A stretch of 64,000 nt of DNA, from the NCBI GenBank assembly GCA_019722365.1, contig JADFUC010000748.1, positions 39,314 to 103,313 of the forward strand. The letters are read 5' to 3'. The notes under the pieces were generated by a model. The model ran no database searches. It worked only from the letters and a program-made list of their open reading frames with translations, and had not been told where the DNA came from. Position numbers and translations under genes: made by a program. Of this stretch, positions 49,100 to 61,510 are shown piece by piece; within the stretch, counting starts at the first letter, position 1, and the number at the start of each line of letters is the position of its first letter. This stretch comes from Lithospermum erythrorhizon. Lineage: Eukaryota; Streptophyta; Magnoliopsida; Boraginales; Boraginaceae.

Positions 49100-50388
49100 A
49101 AAAATATGAAATACAAGAGAAGAAGACAAAAAAAAATACAAGATAAGAAGACAAAATAAAATACGCCCAACATTATCTAATAAACCAAATTAAAATTATT
49201 CGTTCTCCCGTATCCATCGGAACCAAAGACGATGACCCTAAATGCAGCCCCAAATATTTATAGGAAATGTAGCAGATCTCACCATCTACCACGCTATTTG
49301 TTTGAACTAGATTTCATCTGTCCACGCAATAAATGTGCGAAGTGTTCTTCATTATCCTCAGTTTCTATTTTCAATCTTCACCGGATATGTGAGGTTATTG
49401 ACTGAAGTTCACTCTCGGACTAATATTAATCGGCTAGACCATTCAAACAAATCCTCAAGTATGTCCTCAATAAGGCAAATGATATAATAACTCAATTAAC
49501 AAAAATAAAAGTATATATATTGACATGACAAACACATAACTTCAATTAAAGCATAACATATTACCACTCGTTGACGGAGTCCTATCACTGTGATAAAAGT
49601 GTGTGAAACCTTGACCGGTATACTTTTATGTGAAGTCCTATTGGATTTGATGCTCCATTATCTGAGCAGGAGTATAGAAACCGCCTACAAGTTTTGCCAG
49701 CATTGTGGTGGACGTTTTTCGACGCTGACAAATGCAAATTTTTCCAGTGGTGAAAATTCGCCATTTTCGCCCAAGATGGTGAAAGTTATATGGCTATCAA
49801 GATATATGATCGATATATTTTGTGAAATTTTATAGGGTTAGTTGGCCATTTATTTGGCTAACCCTTCGAGAAAAGAATCATAAAGTTGTCAAAAATGATT
49901 CAAAAAATGTGTCAAACACCATTGCCATCAATATCTAAAGGTGACTCAATAAAATAGAGGGATGCAATAAGTTACGTGCAAAACATTTGATCCTCTTTAC
50001 ATCATCTTTTACTTAATAGTGTGATAATAATGTTTTCTAATGCTAAAAAAAATTCATCTTCAATTTGAATAATCGTTTCAGTCAAAAATCTTTTTCACAG
50101 TTCACAGTTCACAGTTCACACACACAATAGTCAACAAATAAACGCTACTCCATCCTATTGTTTTAGAAAGGGTAGTCTTGATTAACCTTTCCCTCTTTTG
50201 TTATTAAGAGAGGGAGCAGATGTTGACTAGAGTGTTTCCCATGCATTCACAATGTGACGAATAATTGAATTGTGACAAATTAATTACACTTTATGAGAAG
50301 TAAACAACTATATATAGTTCAACGAGTACATGAATAACTCTTAAGCATGCTTAATTAATTAATTAAGCCCGTGGACAAGCAAATTGAT
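49100..50388. other. Intergenic/repeat region, possible GRF-type zinc finger remnant
   Basis: Mostly unassigned. Near 49710-49760 one plus-strand frame reads WTFFDADKCKFFQW, reminiscent of the RFF-x-C-x-x-CKFFQW motif of GRF zinc fingers found in plant transposon-related proteins, followed at once by a stop. A short TTCACAG array (four units) sits at 50096-50125. Confidence 0.3.
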
Positions 50389-51440
50389 TGTAAACAGTGA
50401 AAATTTATTAAATAATAAGTAAAATAATTAAGATGACTTAATCAAATTAAAGAAATCAGTCAAAAGTGATAGTGGCTGGTTCTCGAGAGAGTCTCTAATG
50501 TGTGAAACCCTCGTATTTAACAAGGGTTTCCCGTGGAAAATAGCCCCTAATTAAAAATTTCATTAAATTTAGGCTCGGCGCTAAAATTCTAATTGGTTAA
50601 ATCGGCCCTAGAGTAATAAAATCAGTTTTCCAAAAGTTTCAGGCTCAAACTGAGACTCTGTGGTTACTTGACTAAAATAAAAGCTCCAAAGGTTCGAGGT
50701 AAACATAAAACATGCTTGACCTGAAAAAGATCAACCTTCTTCCTATTAAAATAGGCTCTTTCAATTTTTGATGAGACACCTAAAAAATCCTGTCTGGGGA
50801 TTTTGTCTAAAAATTGGACCTGTTAAGTATCAGCGATCCACCGAAATCAAACCAACTAATCCGGGGCCAGTATTCGGCGCCCAAAAGCTTCTAAATATCC
50901 CCCTCTATTTAAAATTAGAACATTCACATTGAGAAAATACACAAAAAAATACCTAAGAAAATAAGTATTAACCTCTAAATTCTCTGTTTAAATCTTTTCA
51001 ATCAATGCCAGAACACCACTGTGGCTGGAAAACACCTGTGTGTCCTAAATAGGACAATTAAGAACAACTATTGCACAAACACAATAATTCTTCAAGTGAG
51101 AAGAACTGTTGAGACCGACACAGATCTCTCGTGAATACTTCGAATATTCGGTGAATAAAGTCACAAGCACTGATTATTCATAAATCTTGTATGAACACCA
51201 AAACGTAGGTTAATTCATCAAGCTCCAGAGATAGGAAATGCACCGAATATTCAGCCTTATAGTTGGAGTCCAAAGTAAAACATATCGCCAAGGTCCCTCG
51301 CCCCGATGATCTGTCATCAACAAGGTCGATACTCAACCATCATCACACCGATCATCACTACAAGAACACATCATAAAGCCGCTATAGCTGCTAGAAGAAT
51401 ATAGTGCTTCCAAAGCTTAAATGAAACTAGCTGAGTGCCT
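50389..51440 (+). repeat. 5' LTR of the Tat-like element
   Basis: Starts TGTAAACAGTGAAAATTTAT. Shares with the 3' copy GACTTAATCAAATTAA, GGGTTTC..GAAAATAGCC, CTTCTTCCTAT, GCTTCTAAATAT versus GCCTATA, ATTGCACAAAC(A/T)CAATAATT, CTTCAAGTGA and GTCATCAACAAGG. The 3' end is set only roughly by loss of similarity after CAAAGCTTAA (51412). Confidence 0.7.
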
Positions 51441-53840
51441 ACAGAACCCAATCTATAAGTCAGTAGTACAACCAAGGCATATCGCCAAATAACTTGCTCA
51501 TATCACCCACAGCTACCTTAAGAGCCTCGTAGTTCTATCCCAAATCAAGTCCCAATAAAGGCAGCCTCTCCTCAAGCACTAGAGACGAGCAGCACATCTA
51601 CTAAGTCTCGATAAGAAGTAGCTGCATTTAGCTACACAACCTAACAATTGGGAACATCCCCTAAGTCCCACCATGAAGACTACACCGCAGTTTGCACAGT
51701 CCATCAAGCCTCCAATATTCGACCTATGGCCGGCCCAATTGCCATAGGGTCAGTTGGGCCGGGCACCCCTCGGCCGCCTTCAGACCAAACATGCTCATAC
51801 CAAACGTAACCTTTGTTCCACTATTCCTTAGTCAAGGCGCCATTACTAATCACCGCGGCACCTCCGTCCGGCTTCCCCATACCCAGAAGCAACGACTATC
51901 CTATGCATCAAACAAGGACCAAATTTTCATTTCTCACAGCTGTGAGTTCCGCACCCGACCAAAGAACTTGTCGGGAGAATGGGTATCAAAGTCCCAGTGC
52001 AAAGCGGGATAATTTGTAATGCCTGATTCTCGCTGATTTACTCGAAGTGTTAGTTCAATCGCTTATGGCTCGCCTCTTATATATATGGGGCACTTCACCT
52101 CGCTTCAATGCCTGTTTCAAACATCCACTGCTCTTCACCGCTAAAGAAAAAAGGTCTTAGAGACGTGCACTCATGGAGTTCCCATCCATCATCTCCGGCT
52201 GAGGCCTCATTTTACCTCTTCCACTACGATGGATTCGTTGTGGATTGAAAGTTCTCCATTAGATTCGGCAACTATGACGAGATTACCATCCTATCGCTTT
52301 GACGTTCTTAATGTTCTTCAATGCCTCACTGTGCTCTTCACCGTAGAACGCTACCCATTCAATCGGAACACAACTAGACTTTCATCGCTAAACTCTTTCT
52401 ATTTTAAAAATGACGCCATTCCCGACTCACGGCATTCAATCTCTATTCCTTAATTCACCTCTAAGATGTGTAACCCACCTAATCTATACGGGTCAAGAGA
52501 TCTTCATAACTGAATTTTCTTTATTTTTTTATTTTTTTTTATTTTTGCAATCTGAAAATGACTATAAATACTATCACGCCTAATTTTTAGTTATTAATAT
52601 AAAGCTTCTCACTGCTTTCAACCCCATTCTCTTGCTTTCATTATGGACTAGCATCATGTTATCATGATCGAATTCTCTCTTCACATTAGATATTTGATAA
52701 TTTTTAGGTAAGTGATCCATACCATCTAACTCGAGCCTTTTACGCACTCACCTCCACCCATTTGTTCTCTCTTTATTAAATATGCAGATTCTCTCTTTAT
52801 TCTTTATCCTCTATATCGAGTATTCAGCTCAGGTACTCTCTTCCATTTGAACCTTTTTCCAACTAATTAGAAAATTATGGTTATTAAAAACTACATAACG
52901 CGACGGTTATTTTATCATTGCAGACACAAACCACTGAGTTATATAGCTTTACTAGGTCCCTTAAATTAAGGACCACATTGCCATCTTCAGTGGTGTAAAA
53001 ATAGCTTTTGTGTTAAAAGAGTCCTTGTTTTGTTTGATCCTAAACTTTCTTAATTCAGAGGAAGACATTCAAGACTGGGAAGAGTGCAGAGTCGTCTGTG
53101 TAGTATAAAGTCCTTTCTAGAGAGATACTAATACATCTCAATCCAAAAAGTAGGCTGTGACGTTGTGATAGTTGGACAACAGAGTTCTTTGGTGGCTCCA
53201 CTAGCACCTCTTCCAAGTTCTCTAAGGTAGGATCCATTTATAAATGTCTTGTCTTTTTAACAAAAAAGTCAATAGTTGAATTTGATTACACATCTCTATA
53301 CTAATAGGATCGATACCAAATCTCCTATATAGGGAATTTAAAAGCAGTTTATATACATAAGAAATAACATCAAAGACAGAAGTAAATGTGTATGATTTGG
53401 CAGAAGCTAAAGGAATATGGATTGCTTTGGAATCAATATCCGCTATTTTTAATGATTTATCCTTGCTATAGTACGAGCTTCTTCTCGCTCTCATATTGAT
53501 TAGATCAGATTTATTTTATTATTATTAATATCTTTTCCCTCCCCGTGGATTGTAGTTCTCCGGATAGCCAGACACGGATAAAGGGGTTCGCTTTGTCAAG
53601 ATTCATTATTTTCCTCTCGCTTAGATAAAGTCCTACGCTCACCAAATTAACAAAGGGGGTCAAACCATCCTCGCTGCCCGTCCAAAGGTCACGTAAGATC
53701 GTGAGTTACCTTCATATACCTACCTAAAGCCCTATATACCTCCAAGCAGAGACTCAACCGAAGATGCCAGCGGTTATCGGGTCGCTTCCAAGTTCCAACA
53801 CTGATGGAACTGGGAACCTAAAACAACATATAGCCCACTT
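51441..53840. other. Leader region of the Tat-like element
   Basis: No confident gag N-terminus. A T-rich run at 52520-52550 and a TATATATGGGG motif (52079) are present. The short plus-strand open frames at 51692-52019 and 52229-52453 match nothing I recognise. An antisense open stretch (53055-53494) is described separately. Confidence 0.45.
53055..53494 (-). pseudogene. Antisense open stretch in the Tat-like element, two frames
   Basis: Minus strand 53494-53222 (90 residues) and 53237-53055 (60 residues) overlap by 16 bp in different frames; joined by a one-step frame change they would make one reading of about 145 residues with ordinary composition (DIDSKAIHIPLASAKSYTF ... LLTFLLKRQDIYKW ... 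EVLVEPPKNSVVQLSQRHSL). I do not recognise the family. Extra and antisense ORFs are known in Tat-group elements, which would fit; a captured host fragment is the alternative. Confidence 0.4.
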
Positions 53841-53849
53841 GCTGAGACT

Positions 53850-54720
53850 TGCAATAATCCTGACCAAGTGGGACGAATGTTATCAAACGGTCGCCTGGCT
53901 TCCCCGGGGAACGCTTTGATCAAGTTCATCACTTGGTACCGCCTCCAGCTTGGGCACACCTCGAATTTCAACCGCTATTCAAGACATAAAAGAGGACAGC
54001 TAGCAATGACGGAGTTAATTACCATCCGATGGAGAATTTCGAACTTGAAATGTAAAGATAGGCTCAGAGTCAACCATCAAATGTGTGCATACAAGGCATG
54101 CACTGGACCCGTAGCATTATTCAGTGAATACTTCCTAGAACCTTCTCGAAAGCAACCGGGCAAACCGTGAGCTCACGACACGGATTTCACAAGATCATTG
54201 AAACAAAGCGGACGTCCCTTATGTTCCTGACCTATCTGTTGGCCAAATAAGCCAAGAAGCCAAAACGAAGCTTCCAAGCTCCAAAAGAAAGAAGCTACGA
54301 TGTGACTTTTAAAACGACCAAAGCTCCTACGAACTTCATGAAGGTCGAAAAAGAGACCTAATTTTGAAAAAGTTAGAAAGAACATCTCACACATAAGGAG
54401 ATTTAAAGAGAAGACTATCCCTTCGAGTAATGCTCCTCCATGCTTGATTTAGCTATTGAAAGAAAGTTTATAGAACTCCCCAGAGTCAAAGAGACCCGGT
54501 GGAGGTTAATAGAAGCACACGAAGCCCAACTTTTACAAGTATCAGGATACCGGGCATCCCATTGAAAAATGTTTCTATATTCAAAGAGCGAAATGGATTC
54601 TAAAGAAAAGAGGGCAACTATAGCATAAAAGTCTCTTCCAACCATATAACCCTCACTATAGTCCAAATACCACCGAAAATATGCCTCATTTTAGTAGAGT
54701 AAACTCATCCCCGGGAAAGC
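53850..54720 (+). pseudogene. Tat-type gag relic
   Basis: Plus-strand reading: GNLKQHIAHLL (family GDPKQHxAHFxE), LIKFITWYRLQ (family DWYTxL), RHKRGQLAMTELITIRWRIS and LKCKDRL (family MIELTNTKQ-x-INRWRxLSLxCKDRL), then ECYP-like REDYPFE, MLDLAIERKFIELP (family MLDxLLExxLIxLPExKRP) and KYHR...FLYSKSEMDSKEKRATI. This is the retrotransposon gag domain and following segment of Tat-group polyproteins, in the right order. Frameshifts occur around 53900 and 54180 and stops are frequent. Confidence 0.82.
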
Positions 54721-55089
54721 AAGCATGGGTCGACATTTAGACGACGAAGACTACGACGACGCCCACATGTACGCGCCAAGTCGACGAAGACTCAACTATA
54801 CAGAGTAGGCATTAAAGGCCACCCGCCTAAGTAGTCCCCGTGGTTCGCCATCACATTTATCGATGGAGAGGACCCCGCCACAAGAAGACGGTACTCACAA
54901 CAAACCACTCTATGTGTCAAAGCCATGTAAACGAAGTCGGATAAGCGCACGCCGGTACGGAGGACACCCCAGACATTAAAGTCGCTATAGGTATCTCCAA
55001 TCAAGACTTATATGGTCCTGTATTATAATTCAAGGTTTTAACTAAGGATTTACCGGAAAAGTAAAGCCCGCACTTCGTAGTAGCGTAAT

Positions 55090-55620
55090 CGGGAAACCAT
55101 ACTGTTTCATGTGACGGATGCCAAGGTCACATATAATATTCTACTAGGAAGACTTTTGATCCACAACGCAATGTCAGTTCCCCTACACCCAAAAAGTTAT
55201 CAGAAAGACGGACGAGAAAAAACTGTAATAAAAGAATCTCACTTTGGGCGACGCCAAGTACTACAACAAAAAGGGAAAGTCCCAAAGAGGATGGGTCAGT
55301 TACGCCAGTACTTCCGCACCAAAAACTACCCCGCCATAAGAACCGTGAGGAAGAACTAGTTCAAGCGATTCAAAGGCTTCGACTCTACTCCCTCACTCAA
55401 CTGAGCAAAAGCGACACCTTTAAAGGTTTTGACACCCAAGGAGGGACCCAAAATAGAGCATGGAACCATGGGTCCAAAGTTTATGACCTCCTCTTAAAGG
55501 TTGGCTATAATCCTATTAAGGACAAAGCCATGGGACAACTACCTCCCGAGGTCACAAGCAACAAAGCACATGGGTTAAACGATACCCAAAATATGATGAA
55601 AGTAAAAGCGGTGACCATCA
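55090..55620 (+). pseudogene. Protease-region relic of the Tat-like element
   Basis: VTDAKVTYNILLGRLLIHNAM matches the conserved xxDAxTSYNxLLGRPWIHxxG motif after the aspartic protease active site in Tat-type polyproteins (I quote only the recognisable part; 55111-55175). ESHFG follows (55240), as EAHFADAKxY does in relatives. At 55480-55600 pieces corresponding to KLMAKAGYDP..KLGKLPPE..HGLN occur in several frames (LPRSQATKHMGLT). The catalytic DTG itself was not found. Confidence 0.75.
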
Positions 55621-58600
55621 AGAACTCAACCAGATACACTCAAACCACCACCGTGTCCTAACTTCAAGAGTGGGCATTTAACCACCACATAGCACAGTTG
55701 ATTTAAGAGGCTTGGCTGCATCTAAATACTAGAACGATGCCCCACATTCCTCGTGTCGGGGCAAACTCCCCAACCCCTCAGTAAAATCAAGAAGAAACCG
55801 CCCCGAGATTGTAAAGATATAAGTTTCACAACCCAACTTAAAGGAACCGCCTTGAGACTGGAGGAAGACCTCTAAAGCTAAGGAGGAATTGCTGCAGGTG
55901 GCTAAATATCTACCTTCATGTTTTAACAACATGTAGAAGCTAGCAATAAGACATACACCAAAATACCTTCCCAAGTAAGAGGGCAGTATGAAAACCTTCA
56001 TCCAGAAGACAATGAAGGAAAGGTTCATGGCCACTCTCCCATGCATATCGCAGAAGGTAAAGGCTACAGAACGTATAAAGTAGTACGTGAATCTCAAAGA
56101 CACGCACCTCGGTAAGTATTCTCGTATATTTCAACACAACTTCCATGAAAAAGTTTCCTTTGGGACTCTTCCGTGATGGCTAGCCCAATGGATTCCTCGG
56201 ACAAGTCCTCAAGCAAATTAAGATGACCCAACAGAGCAACATCCACGAGCAGACCAAGTATGAAAGTCAATGACCCTCTATCTTCATGAAAGGAGCTGGA
56301 GTCGAGACCTCAAGCCTCAAGAGACTATCAAAACAAGGGTGAGTCAGATATACACTGAACCCGAGGTTCCAACACACCTTTAAACTAACGTGCAGTTAAC
56401 GCTTCCCGAGCACGTATGATAAACCGCCCACAACCTCGAATACGCAAGGATAAATCCGCCTTCCACTACGCCCTTTTGATACGAGCTTCCGGACTAGGAC
56501 AAAAAGCCTATTATCGCCAAGCCCTACTACATCGGTTAATTTCTGTCGTACCAAGTAGCGATTTAAACGCCTACCCCGCTAGTAACTTGATAAAAGGAAA
56601 GAACGAATCCGACAATCTCTACGAGAAACAGCAGATCTTTGCGAGCGAAGCAAAGCCCACCTTTCTATGCAAACATATTACTTCCCCAAAACCTCGTAGG
56701 ACCGAGGTTGAGTAGTTTGTTGATGTCAATACGGGTGATCCATCGAAGATTCCTCAGAATTGCCCAGTTCAAGAAGAAATACATCCTCATGAAATTTGGA
56801 GGATCATTCTACCAAACATGCAAAATTCAAGGCCTCTGGGATATTCAACATACGAATATCCATATGAATGCACCGCCCCGACTACTAAGCCGCTAATGAA
56901 ACAACAACCACGTCCAATATGCCTCTAAAGCCGTACATGGTTATTCGACTACCAAGTCGCTAAGGCCAAATAGAACGATCTCATCATGTCCAACGAAGTT
57001 TATACAAATTGACATGGTTATTGGTTTCGAATACTAAACTGCGAAAGGCCAGAATATACCAGCCTTGTCCAATATGCCTCTAACCGATAAGGACATCCGC
57101 ACTACAAGTCTCTAAAGCCAAACACATCAACAACTTCCAAAGTTATTTCATAGAAATACAACATACCAAATTAGCAAATCAAAGTTAACTATCTCTAAAG
57201 ATCGTCGCTAAAGCCCTCGAAAGATCGATCAAATACATTAACATCGCACAAGCCTACACCAACAAGTAACCCTTATTAAAGCCGCCAAAGCCTCCGAGGT
57301 CGAAAGCCGCTAAATTCAGATACAAAGGTCTAGATTGTAATTCGACCGGCTACAAGGAAACAATTTAAAACCTCGGATTCGGTTCACGTCGTTTCAAGCC
57401 GCGATGCTGAGCCAAATGCACAAAGACAAGTGGTAAAATAAAAGTCAAGCATGACCGGTGATAGCCTATACGGGCGCACTCAAACATGTGTACCCAAGTA
57501 TATAACGAATGCCAAGTGCATAACACTTCAAGGATAGTACGCTAGTCCATGCAATTCATGACTGCGACATCGGTGATCGAAACAAGCATCCACTACACCG
57601 GCTGGGCCAAAGCCCACATCCGCCACATACTGAGGACTAAGCACGTTTAGAATATTAATATTATGTCTTCGTCCTTCTTGGAAATCATCAACCCAAGATA
57701 CTCTCGAAGATAATATATGCAAGCAACAAACTCATGTTATGGATGAAAGTATGTGAACCCATAAATGGTCATCACCTAAACGATCACATCCTTAAATGTA
57801 AAAGGATCAATGCATCTATGGTAAAAGCATAAAGTGCCTAACAACTCCCCTGGTAAGAGCATAGTGCCTATCAGCCTCGTAAGAGTATTAAAGTCATGGT
57901 AAGAGCATAAAACACATAACAAACTCTTTGTTCCAGAAACCACGTGAGGGTGATAAAGAGGATCCAAAGTCAAGAGAGACGTAAGCAAAAGAATCCAACA
58001 CTAAATCATAAAGCAAAAGAAAATCAAATCAAAGCACAAAGAGCATGACACCATGCTTCGTAAAGAACGAAAGCACCACCAGGACTATGTCATCCGTGCG
58101 CCTAATTCCCCTCCTTCAACAAGCATAAACATCAAAGTAGAATAAAGTAGGAGATTCGACGATCTTCAACCTACGCATTACTCACACTATCAAAAGAAAA
58201 AGAAAAAGCAAAGCAAAGCAAGAAATGCATGATTCAAAGACAATCCAGCAGAGGTTTAACATCCCTTATTTTCCATTCCTTAGACCAAGGGATGCTAAGA
58301 CACAGGACTAAAAGGCATAAATAGAATGGATTTCATGAGCAAGTTGGTAAATAGAAAGGAATAGACGCCCTCCGCCCAACTAAATACCATCAATACTCAA
58401 GGTCATTCAGACCAATTTATGCCTAAGTCTAACATATATATATATATTAATATGTATGTTAGCCAACCTATCCCAAGAAGGTAGTGAAGACCCATGATCA
58501 CTCAACCAACAATGAAGTCTACAAAAGAAAGAGAAATAAGCAAACTAAACCCTTATGTAGTGGTCATCAAGAGAAGGGATTTAACAAAGTCCTAAAGGTC

Positions 58601-59640
58601 CATGTGTGTTAGTATGCTCAAGGCCATCCTATCCTAATGAATGCATAATTCAAAGAAACATACCCGACCATAGCCTACGATGCTTTCTACATGGGTCAAA
58701 GCCACTGCACTCAAGTGCCCAAAAAATTCTGAAAACAAGAAACTAGACTCATAAACTAGATATCTCCAAGTCAGAGAAACAAATCCTCAAAGAAGCTACA
58801 AAATAAAGTTTAAAATTTCCAAGCATCTTAAAAATCATAACTCCAGCCACAGTGCGCATTTATCAGCTCTCTCTAGATGCCAAAAGATTGTCTCTTCATT
58901 ATCTTTCTAACTATATGAAAGACTCAAAACAAGTAATTTATAACGAAAGAGTGGATGCTTAATAAGCTAAAATTTTGACGAACCAAAAACATGCAATTCA
59001 AGAAAATAACTATGCTAGATATTGCTGAATATTTAAAGAATCTGCTTACATGTACATAATCATCAAAGGATTCATCAAGAAGCATAAATAAAAGATGGTA
59101 ACTTTAAGGCTCTATCCCCAAGGGCTACTGCAGAACATAGATAAAGATATTAATGATCATACGATCATATAATGTCGTTAGCCAAAAAAAAAAAAAATAG
59201 GAGAAGCTCACAACGTAGTCGCACTGTGAGTGGGGGGTATAGATGAAAATTGATTTTTTTTTTTTTTACTCATCCTATCCTTATATAGACCTCATAGGCC
59301 AATTACTCTAAAAGCCCACTAGTCTTATCTTGTTGGATAAGAAGAAGTTCTAATTCATGGCAATAAAACGCATCTAGCCTATTGATGGCTATGTTCGAAA
59401 ATTCTCATATATATACGCGCGGAATGACAAATTTTCACATGAAAAATATATTCCAAATATTTGATAGACTCAAAAATTGGTCCTGAAGCTCCAAAAACGG
59501 ATTAAAATTAAGATGATTAATTTCGAAAATCCATGTGGATTAAGGATAATCATTTTAAAATATCCAACATGTAATAAATTTATGTTGAAGATATTGACTT
59601 CGTCAAATCCAAAGGATTCGGATCAATATAAATTAGAGTA
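55620..59640. other. Decayed downstream part of the Tat-like element
   Basis: No clear reverse transcriptase, RNase H or integrase motif on the plus strand, so pol is either deleted or beyond recognition by eye. Low-complexity spots: (TA)n at 58436-58449, poly-A at about 59184-59197, poly-T at about 59254-59268. Open frames on the minus strand (55729-56146, 57528-57988) are shadows. KEMPGLDPK-type or FIDDIL-type motifs were looked for and not found. Confidence 0.45.
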
Positions 59641-59649
59641 CTATAATTT

Positions 59650-59960
59650 AAATAATTTAATTCTCTAATAAATTGAGAATTAACGGGTCTTAACAGGTAA
59701 TACACTTAAAGAAGACTAAACCTAGATAACTCAATTTTTATCAAATTTAGAATTAAACAGGTCTCAACATGTAATACATCATGTTAATATCAAACCAGAT
59801 AACTCAATTCTCTAATAAATTGAGAATTAAATGTGTCTTAATATGTAATACATCATGTTAACAACAAACCTAGATAACTCAATTCTTTAATAAACTAAGA
59901 ATTAAATGGGTCTTAACATGTAAGACATCATGTTAACATCAAACCCAAATAATTCATCAC
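59650..59960 (+). repeat. Tandem array, about 78 bp period, four copies, before the Tat 3' LTR
   Basis: Unit pattern: GATAACTCAATTCT(C/T)TAATAAA, then TGAGAATTAAA, GGGTCTTAACATGTAATACA and TCATGTTAACATCAAACC. Copies start near 59657, 59727, 59800 and 59870; the first and last are the most diverged. It lies 0.55 kb before the 3' LTR. Confidence 0.88.
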
Positions 59961-60508
59961 CCCCTCCATCTGAGAATTGAAATGGGATCCCAATACAAGT
60001 TGGCATTAAATCTCACATAATTAAGACTTCACAAAGTCAAAGACCTAAGACTTAATTAAGGATCCCAACATGCAAAATGCGCCACAATAAACTTAACGAA
60101 ATAAATAACCCCTCCTATAAGTCAGAGTTGGCTGTGGATCGTGGATCAAAAAGATCACAACAAATCCCTATAAACAGGTAATCATCTTTTAAAGTCCCCA
60201 AATGACATGGATGATGATCTAGACCGCATTAGCCTTAAATGATCCGCAAATAAGTCCGAAATACGAACCATCGCCTCCGACCTCCTTCGCAGGCGGAATG
60301 AATTTTTATACTCAAAGATGAGTAATGTTCATCAAGCAAATAAGATCTAAACATACATCCAATAAGCCTAACAAGATACCGGACGGCAAGTGTGGAGCAA
60401 ATACATGCTCAAGTAAAACTCCTTGAAATATCCACATGTACTACATTCATGTTGGAAATGAAGAAATTGGTCGAACCTCACACCTACGCATGTACCGTGG
60501 GGCCAACT

Positions 60509-61510
60509 GTGAGACACTGAAAATTTATTAAAGCAATAATTAAATGACTTAATCAAATTAATTAAAATCGAGCCACTAAAAAAGTTGACACGTGGCTAGG
60601 TTCTTTTTAATCGAAATTCTAAATTTAATGTGAACTCTCATACGAATTGTGGGTTTCGAAAATAGCCTCGAATTAAGTTGACTAAATTTAGTATTCGAGG
60701 CTAAAATCCCTAATTTTATCAAATTGGTTAAAATCACTCTGGGCAAATTGAAGCTTCAAAAGTTTCGGGGTTTAAAATGGAGACCTGTGTCAGCTGAGAT
60801 CAAAATAAAGGTCTAAAGTCCAGGTCAACAAAAACTGAGTCTTCTTCCTATATTAAAAAATAGCGCCTTTTCACCTCAAAGTGAGAATTAATTCCTAAAA
60901 TTTGCTTCAAATCTTTGGTATCAAAATTGACATGCTTGACGATCCACCACAACTAATCGTAAAGTATTCAGTTTCAAAAAGCCTATACCCCCTTTATTTT
61001 TAAAAAATTAGAGATCATTCTTCATTCTAAATAATAATAAAAAAAATACTTGAGAAAAGAGTGAGGGATAATTTTAAATTCTCTAAGCTTAAATCTTAAC
61101 CACACCAACGTAAACACTACACAAGGCTCCCCGTATAATAGGTGCCCGAATTAAAATTATTGCACAAACTCAATAATTCTTCAAGTGAAAGTTAAGAAAA
61201 TCGATGAGAATCTGGCTGCATCTCTCAAGAACGCCCAACATTCAAGTAATGCTCGTTAACCCTGCATTATTCATAAATGTTGTACATGAACACCTCGGAA
61301 AATCTCAGTCTCATGACGGAGTCCAGAAACACTCGCTAGTGGCCCCCTCATTCGATCGATCAGTTGTCATCAACAAGGCCGGAATACTCAACCCACACAA
61401 TCGATAATCACTATTAAAGAATGTTCTGCCAAAGTTCGCTTATAAGACAAAGCTCTGTGGGCATTATACATTACTCTCAAAGCTTAATGAAATCTATGAA
61501 AGTAAAATCT
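60509..61510 (+). repeat. 3' LTR of the Tat-like element
   Basis: Starts TGTGAGACACTGAAAATTTA right after ACCGTGGGGCCAAC, which is in the place of the polypurine tract. TGTGAGACACTG is a usual start for Tat-type LTRs. Similarity to the 5' copy continues to about CTCAAAGCTTAATGAAA (61470-61490); the true end could be some tens of bases further. Confidence 0.7.

Larger units (their letters stand above)
50389..61510 (+). mobile_element. Tat-lineage Ty3/gypsy retrotransposon, decayed
   Basis: LTR-like segments at 50389-51440 and 60509-61510 share block order throughout, so this is one element about 11 kb long on the plus strand. The internal region carries Tat-type gag (53.85-54.70 kb) and protease (55.1-55.6 kb) remnants, then decayed sequence with no clear RT or integrase, and a tandem array before the 3' LTR. 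That architecture, a long internal part with repeats downstream of pol, is typical of the Tat (Ogre/Retand/Grande) group. Coding parts hold many stops and frameshifts. A target duplication was not found because the outer LTR ends are uncertain. Confidence 0.75.

Noticed and set aside
51692..52019. Overlapping plus-strand frames considered as gag N-terminus
   Set aside because: No recognisable gag motif, and they lie 1.8 kb before the true gag remnant; left unassigned.
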